Shown here piece by piece: positions 6,554 to 14,007 of a DNA stretch of 21,065 bases. The translations under genes and the position numbers were made by a program. Numbering within the stretch: the stretch's first letter is position 1; each line of letters opens with the position of its first letter. The notes under the pieces were generated by a model. That model saw nothing but the letters and a program-made list of their open reading frames with translations, did not search any database and was not told the DNA's origin. The stretch lies in NCBI GenBank assembly GCA_023460055.1, contig JAEWRJ010000094.1:1-21065 (forward strand), written 5' to 3'. This stretch comes from Bacillota bacterium (GTDB lineage: Bacteria > Bacillota > Clostridia > Christensenellales > Aristaeellaceae).

Positions 6554-7579
6554 TCAGCGGTTTCTCTTGCGGCGATCTCCCATAAAACGCTCATAATCGC
6601 CGGGGTGCTCCAGCACCTTGCCACAGCCAATAGCCACACACTGCTGGGGATTATCGGCTACACGGCAGGGAATCTTGATGTTTTCCTCTATCACTTCCTG
6701 CAGGCCCTTCATCGCCGCGCCGCCGCCCGTAAGGAGGATGCCATTCTCATATACGTCGTTGGCAAGCTCCGGCGGGATTCGCTCCATCACGGCAGTCAGC
6801 CCCTCCATCATCTGATGCAGCGCTTCCTCCATCGCTTCGGCAATCTCCTCACGGCTCACATCCATCTGCTTGGGTAAACCGCTGACCAGATTGCGTCCGG
6901 CGATCGGCAGGGTAACGGTACTTTCCCCTGTAGCCCACACAGAACCGATGGCGCATTTTATATCCTCAGCCGTACGAAAGCCGATCAGAAGGTTATGCTT
7001 CAGCCGGACATAGCGGATGATGGCGTCCGTAAAGGCGTCCCCGCCGATTGGCATGATGTTTCTCGCGCTTACTTCGCCCGAGGACATCACAGCTATATCG
7101 GTCGAAGCGGCCCCGATATCTGCCACCATATGCCCGGTATACTGGCTGACATCCATGCCCGCGCCGATCGCCGCGGCCAGCGGCCTGTCAATCAGCTGGG
7201 TTCGCCTGGTACCGGCTTCAAACATGCCAATGATCAGCTGGCGCTTTTCTATCTCGTTGGCGGAGGCCGAAATGGACATCACGGCGCGCGGACGGGCAAA
7301 GATATGCTTCCCGATGACGCGGACAACAAAATGGTTCAGCATGATCGACAGCATATCAAAGCCTTGGATGGTCCCCTTCTGCAATGGGCGGATAACCTCG
7401 ATGTTGCCGGGTTCCCGGCCCAGCATCTTATAGGCCTCCAGACCGATGGCAATGACGTTTCTGGATTCATGGTCAACCGCCAGCATCGCCGGCTCATTGA
7501 GCACAATTCCCCTGTTACGGGAATAGATCAGTACATTGGACGAGCCAAGGTCTATCCCGATATCTTCAACTGATGCCAT
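6554..7579 (-). CDS. Divergent MreB/Mbl-family actin homologue
   Basis: A 341-residue cytoplasmic actin-fold protein. MreB proteins form membrane-bound filaments that guide cell-wall synthesis. Family features seen: phosphate-1 loop D-I-G-I-D-L-G-S-S-N (6-15), G-I-V-L-N-E-P (24-30), R-P-L-Q-K-G-T-I (64-71), phosphate-2 region M-V-A-D-I-G (151-156), I-G-F-R-T-A-E-D-I-K (199-208) and adenosine loop L-T-G-G-G-A (283-288). Key positions differ from canonical MreB. The E-E-P-M/F-A-A-A-I-G motif reads D-R-P-L-A-A-A-I-G, so the catalytic glutamate is Arg132. D-I-G-G-G-T-T-E reads D-I-G-A-A-S-T-D. The K-x-E-I-G motif reads K-C-A-I-G. No mreC, mreD or minCD lies nearby. It is probably a paralogue rather than the main MreB. 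Confidence 0.9.
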   Translation of the reverse strand: MASVEDIGIDLGSSNVLIYSRNRGIVLNEPAMLAVDHESRNVIAIGLEAYKMLGREPGNIEVIRPLQKGTIQGFDMLSIMLNHFVVRVIGKHIFARPRAVMSISASANEIEKRQLIIGMFEAGTRRTQLIDRPLAAAIGAGMDVSQYTGHMVADIGAASTDIAVMSSGEVSARNIMPIGGDAFTDAIIRYVRLKHNLLIGFRTAEDIKCAIGSVWATGESTVTLPIAGRNLVSGLPKQMDVSREEIAEAMEEALHQMMEGLTAVMERIPPELANDVYENGILLTGGGAAMKGLQEVIEENIKIPCRVADNPQQCVAIGCGKVLEHPGDYERFMGDRRKRNR

Positions 7580-7606
7580 CTGAGATCTCTTCGCCTTCCT
7601 CTCTTA

Positions 7607-7681
7607 CAGCCGGTCAGACGGGCGGGTCCTCTTTGCTGCGTTGGGCAGGGGCGTAAACACCCCTCAACAACTCTTCGGCTG
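7607..7681 (-). promoter_or_regulatory. Structured 5' leader of the MreB-like gene
   Basis: Read on the minus strand, CAGCCG (7681-7676) pairs with CGGCTG (7612-7607) to close a 75-base domain. Inside, AGGGGTG pairs with CGCCCCT (7664-7658 with 7653-7647; one G.U pair) under a GTTG/CAAC stem with a 3-base bulge. A small GGAC/GTCT hairpin follows. One pair is G.U on the minus strand but would be C.A on the plus strand, which favours RNA of the MreB-like transcript. I do not recognise a known riboswitch class. Confidence 0.5.
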
Positions 7682-7704
7682 CTTGTAAAAACTTGGTTTT
7701 CCTC

Positions 7705-7716
7705 AGTATAATATCA
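7705..7716 (-). promoter_or_regulatory. Extended -10 promoter of the MreB-like gene
   Basis: On the minus strand TGa (7716-7714) precedes TATTAT (7713-7708), with an overlapping alternative TATACT (7710-7705). No clear -35 is seen. The leader would be about 120 bases. Confidence 0.4.
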
Positions 7717-7787
7717 CAATTTGGAAACAATTACCACTAATTTCGTAAAATATCCTTCATTTAATCGCCACACCCCCACCAAGGAGA

Positions 7788-9041
7788 TCAAATGCCGCCC
7801 GAAGGCGTCCACAGACTGCGGTTCCCCAACACGTCAATAACCAAAATGGCAACCGTGCCGCGCAGCAGCGGAATGGACAGCTTGGCGGGGAGCTGTGGCG
7901 ACATTTTCTGCCGGGCGGCAGACGCGTAGACAACAAACTCGCCGCCATTGACCAGCCCCGCGTACCATTGGTCCACCGCCTCCAGCCCGTCCACATTCAG
8001 ATGTTCAAGTTTCTTCATCATGTCAGGCGGCAGTGTGTAAGCGTTAAGCTTCACATCATAGTAGCCGATACCGGTTGTAATCGCCGCGTCAAGCATCAAG
8101 GGATGGTCTGTAAAAGAGGCCTGGCACTGCACGGCGGTATGCGCGATTCGCTTGCGGCTGGCCGCAAAAGCGCTTTTACCCAGATCCACCCCCAGAAACT
8201 GCCTTCCGTTTTGAGCGGCGGAAAACAGCGTGGTGCCGGATCCGCAGCAGAGGTCGGCGACCAGGTCGCCCGGCCTGGTTGAGCACAGGATGATCCTGTC
8301 CAGAAGTGCCGCGGGTTTTTGTGTGGCATAGCCCGTCCTCTGCGGATCCTTTTGCTGCATATGGCTCAGATCCGTCCAAACATCGTCGGGGTAGCTGGGT
8401 TCGTCATCATAATATATGTAGGTCTTGCCGCCCGTCTTGATAGAACGGTAAGCGCGGCCTTGCTCGTCTACATGACGCTTCAAGTGGTTGCTGCGCTCAG
8501 TTTTTTTAGCGGCAGGCACCTGCGTGATATCAAAAAAGTGCTCTTTGGTTTTTGCGTAAAACAGGATGCTGTCGTGCTTGCGGCTGAAGTAGCGTATCGA
8601 CCGCCCGCCTGTCTGGTAGCTCCAGACGATCTCATTGCGAAACTGCTCTTCCCCGAATATATCATCGCACAACAGGCGCGCATGAGCCACAGAACGCCAG
8701 TCTACATGCAAAAAGAAGGATCCGCTGCGGGTCAGCAGCTTTCGGGCGAGGTGGATCATTTCACGCAGAAAAGAGAGATACTCTTCCCGCCCTGTCTGCA
8801 CGAAATCGTTAAAAGCAGGCAAATCGATATAGCGCTTGCCTGTTCGCCAGCCCTCTTCCCCGATTCGCATGCGATAGGTGAAATACTCGCCGGTAAAATA
8901 GGGAGGATCGATATAGACGCACTGAACCTTGCCGTAGTATTCGCTCAGGTCAAGCTCACGCGCATCGCTCATGATGAGCCTGCCCCTGGGGCCGGGCGCA
9001 TCCACCCGTTCCTTTTCACAGCCGGCGCGCTGCCACATCAT
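7788..9041 (-). CDS. Orphan beta-class DNA methyltransferase (N6-adenine or N4-cytosine)
   Basis: A 417-residue S-adenosylmethionine-dependent DNA methylase. The catalytic motif Y-I-D-P-P-Y (43-48) comes first, then the G-Y-A-T-Q-K-P segment (237-243). The SAM-binding D-L-C-C-G-S-G-T-T (263-271) comes last, followed by G-V-D-L near 284. That order defines the beta class, and DPPY favours adenine-N6. The middle section (W-S-Y-Q-T-G-G-R-S, then F-S-R-K-H-D-S-I-L-F-Y) resembles type III Mod-like and N6_N4_Mtase proteins. About 110 C-terminal residues form an extra domain I cannot name, with V-D-V-L-G-N-type ending. No restriction endonuclease or specificity gene is adjacent. GGGGGAG precedes the start; ATG at 9038 is an equal alternative. 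Confidence 0.9.
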   Translation of the reverse strand: MMWQRAGCEKERVDAPGPRGRLIMSDARELDLSEYYGKVQCVYIDPPYFTGEYFTYRMRIGEEGWRTGKRYIDLPAFNDFVQTGREEYLSFLREMIHLARKLLTRSGSFFLHVDWRSVAHARLLCDDIFGEEQFRNEIVWSYQTGGRSIRYFSRKHDSILFYAKTKEHFFDITQVPAAKKTERSNHLKRHVDEQGRAYRSIKTGGKTYIYYDDEPSYPDDVWTDLSHMQQKDPQRTGYATQKPAALLDRIILCSTRPGDLVADLCCGSGTTLFSAAQNGRQFLGVDLGKSAFAASRKRIAHTAVQCQASFTDHPLMLDAAITTGIGYYDVKLNAYTLPPDMMKKLEHLNVDGLEAVDQWYAGLVNGGEFVVYASAARQKMSPQLPAKLSIPLLRGTVAILVIDVLGNRSLWTPSGGI

Positions 9042-9083
9042 GCCTCTTTCTCCCCCTTATACATGCCAATATGTCTGGCTGTC

Positions 9084-9112
9084 AGTCTATCACGCTTTAC
9101 TCTGCTTGACAA
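9084..9112 (-). promoter_or_regulatory. Promoter of the DNA methyltransferase gene
   Basis: On the minus strand: TTGTCA (9112-9107), a 17-base spacer, then TAGACT (9089-9084) with a TGa extension. Its -35 overlaps that of the divergent cca promoter in the palindrome CTTGACAAG. Confidence 0.6.
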
Positions 9113-9135
9113 GTTCACAGCCTTGTGGCTATGAT
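9106..9135 (+). promoter_or_regulatory. Promoter of cca
   Basis: A perfect TTGACA (9106-9111), an 18-base spacer and TATGAT (9130-9135). The predicted start is about 20 bases before the ATG at 9163, and it rules out the longer N-terminal extension that would begin at 8971. Confidence 0.75.
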
Positions 9136-9162
9136 GCGGTAGATAACTTGACAGGAGGCAGC

Positions 9163-10497
9163 ATGCACTTTCCGCTCCCCGCCCCCGTGACCGATGCCCT
9201 GTCCCGCTTGGAGGCAAAGGGCTTTGAAGCCTATGCTGTCGGCGGCTGTGTCCGAGATTTTATATTGGGAAAGACTCCTCACGAGTATGATCTGTGCAGC
9301 GCCGCAACCCCGGATGAGCTGCGCGATTGCTTTCCAAACGAGCGGATCATTGAAACGGGCCTGAAGCACGGCACCCTGACCCTTGTACTGGACGGCATGC
9401 CCCTTGAAATTACCACCTTCCGCAGCGACGGGCGCTACAGCGACAGCCGGCATCCCGACAGCGTCAGCTTCTCGCTCAGCATCAACGAAGACCTGAAAAG
9501 AAGGGATTTCACCTGCAACGCCATGGCCTACAGCCCCGTCCGCGGGCTGGTCGATCCCTTCTCAGGCGCCACAGCGTGCCACAATCAGCTGATTCAGGCT
9601 GTCGGCGATCCCGACCAGCGTTTTACCGAGGACGTCCTGCGCATATTGCGGGCGCTGCGCTTTTGTGCCACTCTGGGCTTTCAAATTGAGGAAAAAACCG
9701 CTCGTGCCGCCATCCGCCTATCCGTCTCCCTTGATAAGGTCAGCCGGGAACGCGTCGCCAAAGAACTGAACCTCACTCTGCTTGGAAACGACGCGGCGGA
9801 GGCGCTGCGCAAATATCCCCAGCTTCTGTTTGCTGCTCTGCCGCAGCTGGCGCCCATGCTTCATACCCCGCAAAAAACACGCTTTCATATGTATCACCTT
9901 TGGGAGCACACACTGCAGGTGATCAGCCATACGCCGCAGGACCTGTCCATCCGCTGGGCCGCTCTGCTGCACGACAGCGGCAAGCCCGCCGCGATGACCC
10001 GTGACCACGACGGCACGACGCACTTCCGCGGCCATCCCCAGATCAGCGCGCGGATCTGCGAAGACTGCATGGCCTCACTGAGGCAGCCAAAGCAGCTGTT
10101 GGGGGATGTGCGCGAGCTGGTGCTTTATCATGACGACCGATTCGGGCCTGACAATGTGCGCCGCTGGCTGTCTAAATTAGGACTGTCTCTCCTAAGGCGT
10201 CTGCTGCTGCTGCAATATGCCGACATCGCGGCCCATTCACCGGACATTGCCTTGCGCGCGCACAAGGCGCTGGACCTGATCCCGCTTGCAGAGGCCATGG
10301 TTGATGAGGGACTCTGCCTGAATATACGGGATCTTGCGGTCAACGGCGATACGCTGATCCAGGCCGGGATCCCCAAAGGCCCGGCCATCGGCGAAATATT
10401 GAACTATCTTCTGGATATGGTCCTGTCAGACAGCGTTGCAAACGAGCAAAACGCGCTCATTGAGCTGGCGCAGGAACGGATGAGAGAAGTGTGGTAA
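9163..10497 (+). CDS. cca: CCA tRNA nucleotidyltransferase with HD domain
   Basis: A 444-residue class II enzyme that adds or repairs the 3' CCA end of tRNAs. The start at 9163 has AGGAGG 4 bases upstream. The head domain has V-G-G-C-V-R-D (26-32) and the metal-binding motif, here E-Y-D (41-43) where D-x-D is expected. T-T-F-R-S-D-G-R-Y-S-D (84-94), R-R-D-F-T-C-N-A (113-120) and G-D-P-D-Q-R-F-T-E-D-V-L-R-I-L-R (148-163) follow. An HD domain follows with H-x-x-E-H-T near 245-250 and L-L-H-D-S-G-K-P (268-275), as in the poly(A) polymerase/HD type. It is transcribed alone, divergently from the methyltransferase gene. Confidence 0.95.
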   Translation: MHFPLPAPVTDALSRLEAKGFEAYAVGGCVRDFILGKTPHEYDLCSAATPDELRDCFPNERIIETGLKHGTLTLVLDGMPLEITTFRSDGRYSDSRHPDSVSFSLSINEDLKRRDFTCNAMAYSPVRGLVDPFSGATACHNQLIQAVGDPDQRFTEDVLRILRALRFCATLGFQIEEKTARAAIRLSVSLDKVSRERVAKELNLTLLGNDAAEALRKYPQLLFAALPQLAPMLHTPQKTRFHMYHLWEHTLQVISHTPQDLSIRWAALLHDSGKPAAMTRDHDGTTHFRGHPQISARICEDCMASLRQPKQLLGDVRELVLYHDDRFGPDNVRRWLSKLGLSLLRRLLLLQYADIAAHSPDIALRAHKALDLIPLAEAMVDEGLCLNIRDLAVNGDTLIQAGIPKGPAIGEILNYLLDMVLSDSVANEQNALIELAQERMREVW

Positions 10498-10525
10498 CCC
10501 CCTTCAAACCTAAATAAAAGCATTA

Positions 10526-10549
10526 GCCCCCGGCTGTTTTGCCGGGGGC
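10526..10549. terminator. Hairpin between cca and hpf
   Basis: GCCCCCGGC (10526-10534) and GCCGGGGGC (10541-10549) form a perfect 9-bp GC stem with a 6-base loop. It lies between convergent genes. No proper T tract follows on the plus strand; on the minus strand a TTTTA lies 6 bases on. Terminator function is likely but the signal is atypical. Confidence 0.65.
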
Positions 10550-10574
10550 CGTCACAATTCTAAATCATAATTTA

Positions 10575-11114
10575 TTACGCTTCAGGCACCAGAATACCCA
10601 GGTTGCCGTCTTTCCTCAGATAAAGCACATGTGTCTCCTGAGTGTCTACGTCAATATACACGTAGAAGCTGTGGCCCAGCAGTTCCATCTGAAGGATCGC
10701 GTCCTCGCGGCTCATGGGGCGTACGGTGTAAAACTTTTCACGCACGACAGAACGCTCGCCGCTCTCCTCCGGAGAAAGCTGTTCCACAAACTCGGGGCCT
10801 TCGTCGAGGTTGACATCCTCACGCAGACGCTTATCAAGCCTTGTGCGGTGACGGAGGATCTGGCGCTCCAGCTTGGCCAGCGCCTTGTCGATGGACTGGA
10901 AAAGATTATCCTCGCTGGCAGCCTCGGCACGCAGGGTCACACCGTTCATTGGCACGGTGATTTCAACGATCCGCTGTTCTTTCTCCCGGCGCATACGGAT
11001 ATACATTTCCGTCTCGGCGGTCAGATAGCGGCTCATGGTCTGCGTCTTTTTCAGCACTCTGTTGGTGATCCCGGGAGTAACAACCATGTTTTTCGCTGTA
11101 ATGGTGGTCTTCAT
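10575..11114 (-). CDS. hpf: Ribosome hibernation promoting factor, long form
   Basis: A 179-residue cytoplasmic protein that binds the 30S subunit and dimerises 70S ribosomes into inactive 100S particles. Residues 1-105 match the S30AE domain (strands I-T-A-K-N-M-V-V-T, then R-I-V-E-I-T-V-P-M-N-G-V, followed by the S-I-D-K-A-L-A-K-L-E-R-Q helix). Residues 120-179 are the C-terminal dimerisation domain (P-M-S-R-E-D-A-I-L-Q-M-E-L-L-G-H, then L-R-K-D-G-N-L-G), which is present only in the long form typical of Firmicutes. GGAGAGGAG lies about 12 bases before the ATG. The gene is divergent from yitT and transcribed alone. Confidence 0.96.
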   Translation of the reverse strand: MKTTITAKNMVVTPGITNRVLKKTQTMSRYLTAETEMYIRMRREKEQRIVEITVPMNGVTLRAEAASEDNLFQSIDKALAKLERQILRHRTRLDKRLREDVNLDEGPEFVEQLSPEESGERSVVREKFYTVRPMSREDAILQMELLGHSFYVYIDVDTQETHVLYLRKDGNLGILVPEA

Positions 11115-11141
11115 AGTATCTTAGCTCCTCTCCTCAGGGTT

Positions 11142-11170
11142 CCTATACCATGATCATTCGACAGTGAGAA
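11142..11170 (-). promoter_or_regulatory. Putative promoter of hpf
   Basis: On the minus strand: TTCTCA (11170-11165), a 17-base spacer, then TATAGG (11147-11142) preceded by TGg. This is a moderate match. Confidence 0.4.
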
Positions 11171-11204
11171 CCTGTTCTCCTGCCTACCTATCAGGAAAAG
11201 GATA

Positions 11205-11213
11205 TGCTATAAT
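11205..11213 (+). promoter_or_regulatory. Extended -10 promoter of yitT (and probably dnaX)
   Basis: TGc followed by a perfect TATAAT (11208-11213), with no clear -35. The predicted start is near 11220. That leaves the in-frame ATG at 11226 almost leaderless and favours the ATG at 11274. Confidence 0.6.
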
Positions 11214-11273
11214 ATACCCGTCCATATGGTAGAGGTATCATGTGAGAGCCGGCTATATTTTCAAGGAGCGTTC

Positions 11274-12140
11274 ATGCGCAATCAATCAAGTTCAGCCCCC
11301 AGGACTGAGCAAGTAAAAAACATGGTCTATATCATCATTGGCTGCTCTCTGGGCGCCAGTGTTTATCCTCTTTTTTTACTGCCCAACGGCATCGCGCCCG
11401 GCGGTCTGACAGGCGTCGGCACGATCCTGAATCATCTTTTCAAATGGCCGGTGGGTATGACCAGCCTGTTGATGAACATTCCGCTGTTTTTGATCGGCTA
11501 TCGCAGCATGGGCCATAGTTTTGTGTTTCGCACGCTCATCGCGACAATCCTGTTCTCCGTATTGATCGACTTGTTCAAGCTCCCGCCTTTGACATCCGAC
11601 CCCCTGCTCGCCTCTCTTTTTGGCGGCGTGATCTTAGGCTTTGGCCTGGGGCTGATTTTGCGCGGCCGTGCCACCACCGGGGGAACGGACCTGATTGCCC
11701 AGGTAGTTCACCGAAAGCTCCCCTATATCACCGTCGGTGTATTCCTGCTGGCCATAGACTGTGTGGTGATCCTCATGGCAGGCTTTATCATGGGCACGGA
11801 AAAGGCAATGTATGCCATGATCTGTGTATTCGCGTGCTCAAAAACGCTGGATGTGGTGCTTGCAGGCCTTGGCACCGACAAAGCATTTCATATTATTACA
11901 AGGAAGGGGCATGAAATCACCCAGCGGTTGCTTGACGAAGTCGGCCGCGGCGTTACCCTGGTGGACGCGATGGGCGGCTATTCGAACACGCAGGTGCAGA
12001 TGCTGCTTTGTGTCGTTACCCGCATAGAGATGATGTCTGTCAAGTCCATTGTGCACGAAACCGACCCGCATGCCTTCGTCTTTATCACTGACACGCATGA
12101 GACGCTGGGTGAAGGCTTCAGAAAACTATCAGAACGATAA
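11274..12140 (+). CDS. yitT: YitT family membrane protein (DUF161 with DUF2179 domain)
   Basis: A 288-residue integral membrane protein. About five hydrophobic segments cover residues 15-175, including the family stretch P-N-G-I-A-P-G-G-L-T-G-V-G-T-I and the R-A-T-T-G-G-T-D-L-I-A-Q motif. A cytoplasmic DUF2179 domain follows (about 205-285: R-K-G-H-E-I-T-Q, V-D-A-M-G-G-Y-S-N, then the D-P-H-A-F-V-F-I end). The function of the family is unknown. AAGGAG sits 5 bases before the ATG at 11274. dnaX follows after 12 bases, so the two are probably cotranscribed. Confidence 0.92.
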   Translation: MRNQSSSAPRTEQVKNMVYIIIGCSLGASVYPLFLLPNGIAPGGLTGVGTILNHLFKWPVGMTSLLMNIPLFLIGYRSMGHSFVFRTLIATILFSVLIDLFKLPPLTSDPLLASLFGGVILGFGLGLILRGRATTGGTDLIAQVVHRKLPYITVGVFLLAIDCVVILMAGFIMGTEKAMYAMICVFACSKTLDVVLAGLGTDKAFHIITRKGHEITQRLLDEVGRGVTLVDAMGGYSNTQVQMLLCVVTRIEMMSVKSIVHETDPHAFVFITDTHETLGEGFRKLSER

Positions 12141-12152
12141 TGGGGTTAGAAG

Positions 12153-13889
12153 ATGTATCAATCATTATACCGCACCTGGCGGTCCAGGACCGTTTCCGAC
12201 ATGGTGGGACAGGAGCATGTGATCAGAACGCTGCGCCAACAGGCCTCAAGCGGCCATATTGCCCACGCCTACCTGTTTTCCGGCAGCCGCGGCACGGGAA
12301 AAACCAGTGCCGCCCGCATCCTGTCCATGGCTATCAACTGCAGGAATCCCAAAGACGGCGATCCATGCCTCCAGTGTGAGGCCTGCCGCAGCCTGCTTTC
12401 GGATACCACGCTGGATGTCGTGGAGATGGATGCCGCCAGCAATTCGGGCGTGAGCGAAGTGCGCGATATGCTCGAGCGCGTCAGCTATCCGCCGCAGTTC
12501 GTGCGCTATAAGGTCTACATCATCGACGAAGTGCACATGCTGTCAAACGCGGCCTTCAACGCGCTTTTAAAAACGCTGGAAGAACCGCCGGCGTACATGG
12601 TTTTCATTCTGGCGACCACTGAGCTGCAGAAGATACCGGCCACCATCCTCTCTCGCTGCCAGCGCTTTGAGTTTGGCCGCATACCCGAAGCGGACATGAT
12701 CGGCCGGCTCCGCCTGGCGGTTAAAAAAAGCGGCAGCGCGCAGGAAGAGGCGCTTGAGCTGATCGCTTCCTCCGCTGAGGGCAGCATGCGTGATGCCTGG
12801 AGCCTGATGGATATGTGCCTGGATGAGGATGGCACGCTGACTGAGGAGCGCGTTCGGCAGACGCTGGGCACTGTCACCAAGGGGTTTATGTTTGATTTTG
12901 TATCTGCCCTGCAGGCAAAGCAGGCAGACAAGGCATTTCAAATGATTGAGCAGCTGCACAGCGCGGGCAAGGATGTTCAGGTATTTGTCAAAAGCCTGTC
13001 ATCTCACCTGCGGCAGCTGATCGCTGCCAGATTAGCCAAAAAGCACAGCAACCCAATGGTTCAGGAACAGTCGGCGCAAATTCCCCTTGAAAAGCTGACC
13101 TGGATGCTGGAGCGGGCTATCCGCGCGGAGGGAGATCTGCGCTGGACCTCGCAGCAGCGCGCCGTACTGGAAGTCTATGCGCTGAGTGTCTGCCAGATGA
13201 GCAGCGAGACCGATTATTTAGCCCTGCAGGCCCGCCTGGCGGAGCTGGAAAATACGCTATCGGGCGGAAACTCGCCACCCCCTTCTCTTCATCCGGATAA
13301 AAAGAAGCAGGCTCCTCCCTCTCAAGCCCCTGTGCCTGCGGCCAGTAAACCAATACAAACCCAGGCGCCTAAATTCGTCATCCATGAGGACGGTCCCTGG
13401 CTGAGCGAACCCCCGGATGAGCAGGATAATTCTCTGCCGTCTTCCGCCGATCCAATCGCTTCGTCTTCTCACCCCGCCGCCCCCGCTTCCCCCGCCCCGG
13501 CGCAGGCGGAGCATAGCGAACCAAGCTCCGCCAAGACCCCTAAAGCTGTGTGGAACACGGCGCTGGAGCGTGCCCGCAAGGAACTGCCAAACATCTACAG
13601 CATCATCAGTGAAGGTAAATTCGGCGGGTACCGTGACGGCTGTTATTACCTGAACTTTTCAGCTGATAAGCAGTTCTTTATCAGTTTCATGATGGCCGAG
13701 GACAGGCGCAAGCAGATCGAAGGCATTCTCAGCGATATCGGAACCGCTCCTGCCCGCTTTGAGGCTGTCAAGGAGCAGGACGCAGTCAGGGAGCAGGATG
13801 CCAGGGAGAAGGCTCGGCAGGATATACAAGCCTTGTCCGAGGTGTTTGGCAGGCAGAACATTATCGTAACGGGCATGGACGGGGACTAA
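12153..13889 (+). CDS. dnaX: DNA polymerase III subunits gamma/tau
   Basis: A 578-residue clamp-loader ATPase. Seen in order: Walker A G-S-R-G-T-G-K-T (44-51); the zinc module C63, C72, C75, C78; Walker B Y-I-I-D-E-V-H (122-128); sensor 1 A-T-T-E (154-157); and the arginine-finger S-R-C (167-169). Domain III follows, then a long Pro/Ala/Ser-rich linker (about 375-460), and a C-terminal alpha/beta domain that would contact the polymerase. No ribosomal frameshift site able to produce a short gamma form is convincing. The ribosome binding site is poor (GGGGTTAGAAG), suggesting coupling to yitT. The usual downstream partners ybaB and recR are not here. Confidence 0.97.
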   Translation: MYQSLYRTWRSRTVSDMVGQEHVIRTLRQQASSGHIAHAYLFSGSRGTGKTSAARILSMAINCRNPKDGDPCLQCEACRSLLSDTTLDVVEMDAASNSGVSEVRDMLERVSYPPQFVRYKVYIIDEVHMLSNAAFNALLKTLEEPPAYMVFILATTELQKIPATILSRCQRFEFGRIPEADMIGRLRLAVKKSGSAQEEALELIASSAEGSMRDAWSLMDMCLDEDGTLTEERVRQTLGTVTKGFMFDFVSALQAKQADKAFQMIEQLHSAGKDVQVFVKSLSSHLRQLIAARLAKKHSNPMVQEQSAQIPLEKLTWMLERAIRAEGDLRWTSQQRAVLEVYALSVCQMSSETDYLALQARLAELENTLSGGNSPPPSLHPDKKKQAPPSQAPVPAASKPIQTQAPKFVIHEDGPWLSEPPDEQDNSLPSSADPIASSSHPAAPASPAPAQAEHSEPSSAKTPKAVWNTALERARKELPNIYSIISEGKFGGYRDGCYYLNFSADKQFFISFMMAEDRRKQIEGILSDIGTAPARFEAVKEQDAVREQDAREKARQDIQALSEVFGRQNIIVTGMDGD

Positions 13890-13927
13890 GAAATCATTGC
13901 GATTTGGCATTAAAAAAGTCACAATTA

Positions 13928-13955
13928 TTTACAATGTATTAAGATATGTTATAAT
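13928..13955 (+). promoter_or_regulatory. Promoter of the membrane/DUF6062/GerMN operon
   Basis: TTTACA (13928-13933), a 16-base spacer, then a perfect TATAAT (13950-13955) with an upstream TGt. It lies in a short AT-rich gap and gives a leader of about 45 bases. Confidence 0.75.
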
Positions 13956-14007
13956 CAGCGCGGATGGTATTTTGATCGCTGTCCAAGACCCGGAAAGGAT
14001 GATATAG

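Noticed and set aside
8319..9134. 271-codon plus-strand open frame opposite the methyltransferase gene
   Set aside because: Lies antisense over a gene with clear catalytic motifs; its translation has no recognisable domain and no ribosome binding site.
8971..9162. 64-residue N-terminal extension of cca
   Set aside because: The extension precedes the predicted promoter and the AGGAGG at 9153-9158; the conserved protein starts at 9163.
10539..11153. 204-codon plus-strand open frame opposite hpf
   Set aside because: Completely covers hpf on the opposite strand; hpf is unambiguous and this frame lacks a start signal.
12722..12730. A7G run in dnaX as a frameshift site producing a short gamma subunit
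   Set aside because: It falls within the ATPase part of the protein (codon 191), not near the end of domain III, and the frame phase does not give an X-XXY-YYZ slippery heptamer. A second A-rich site at 13297-13308 also fails the heptamer rule.
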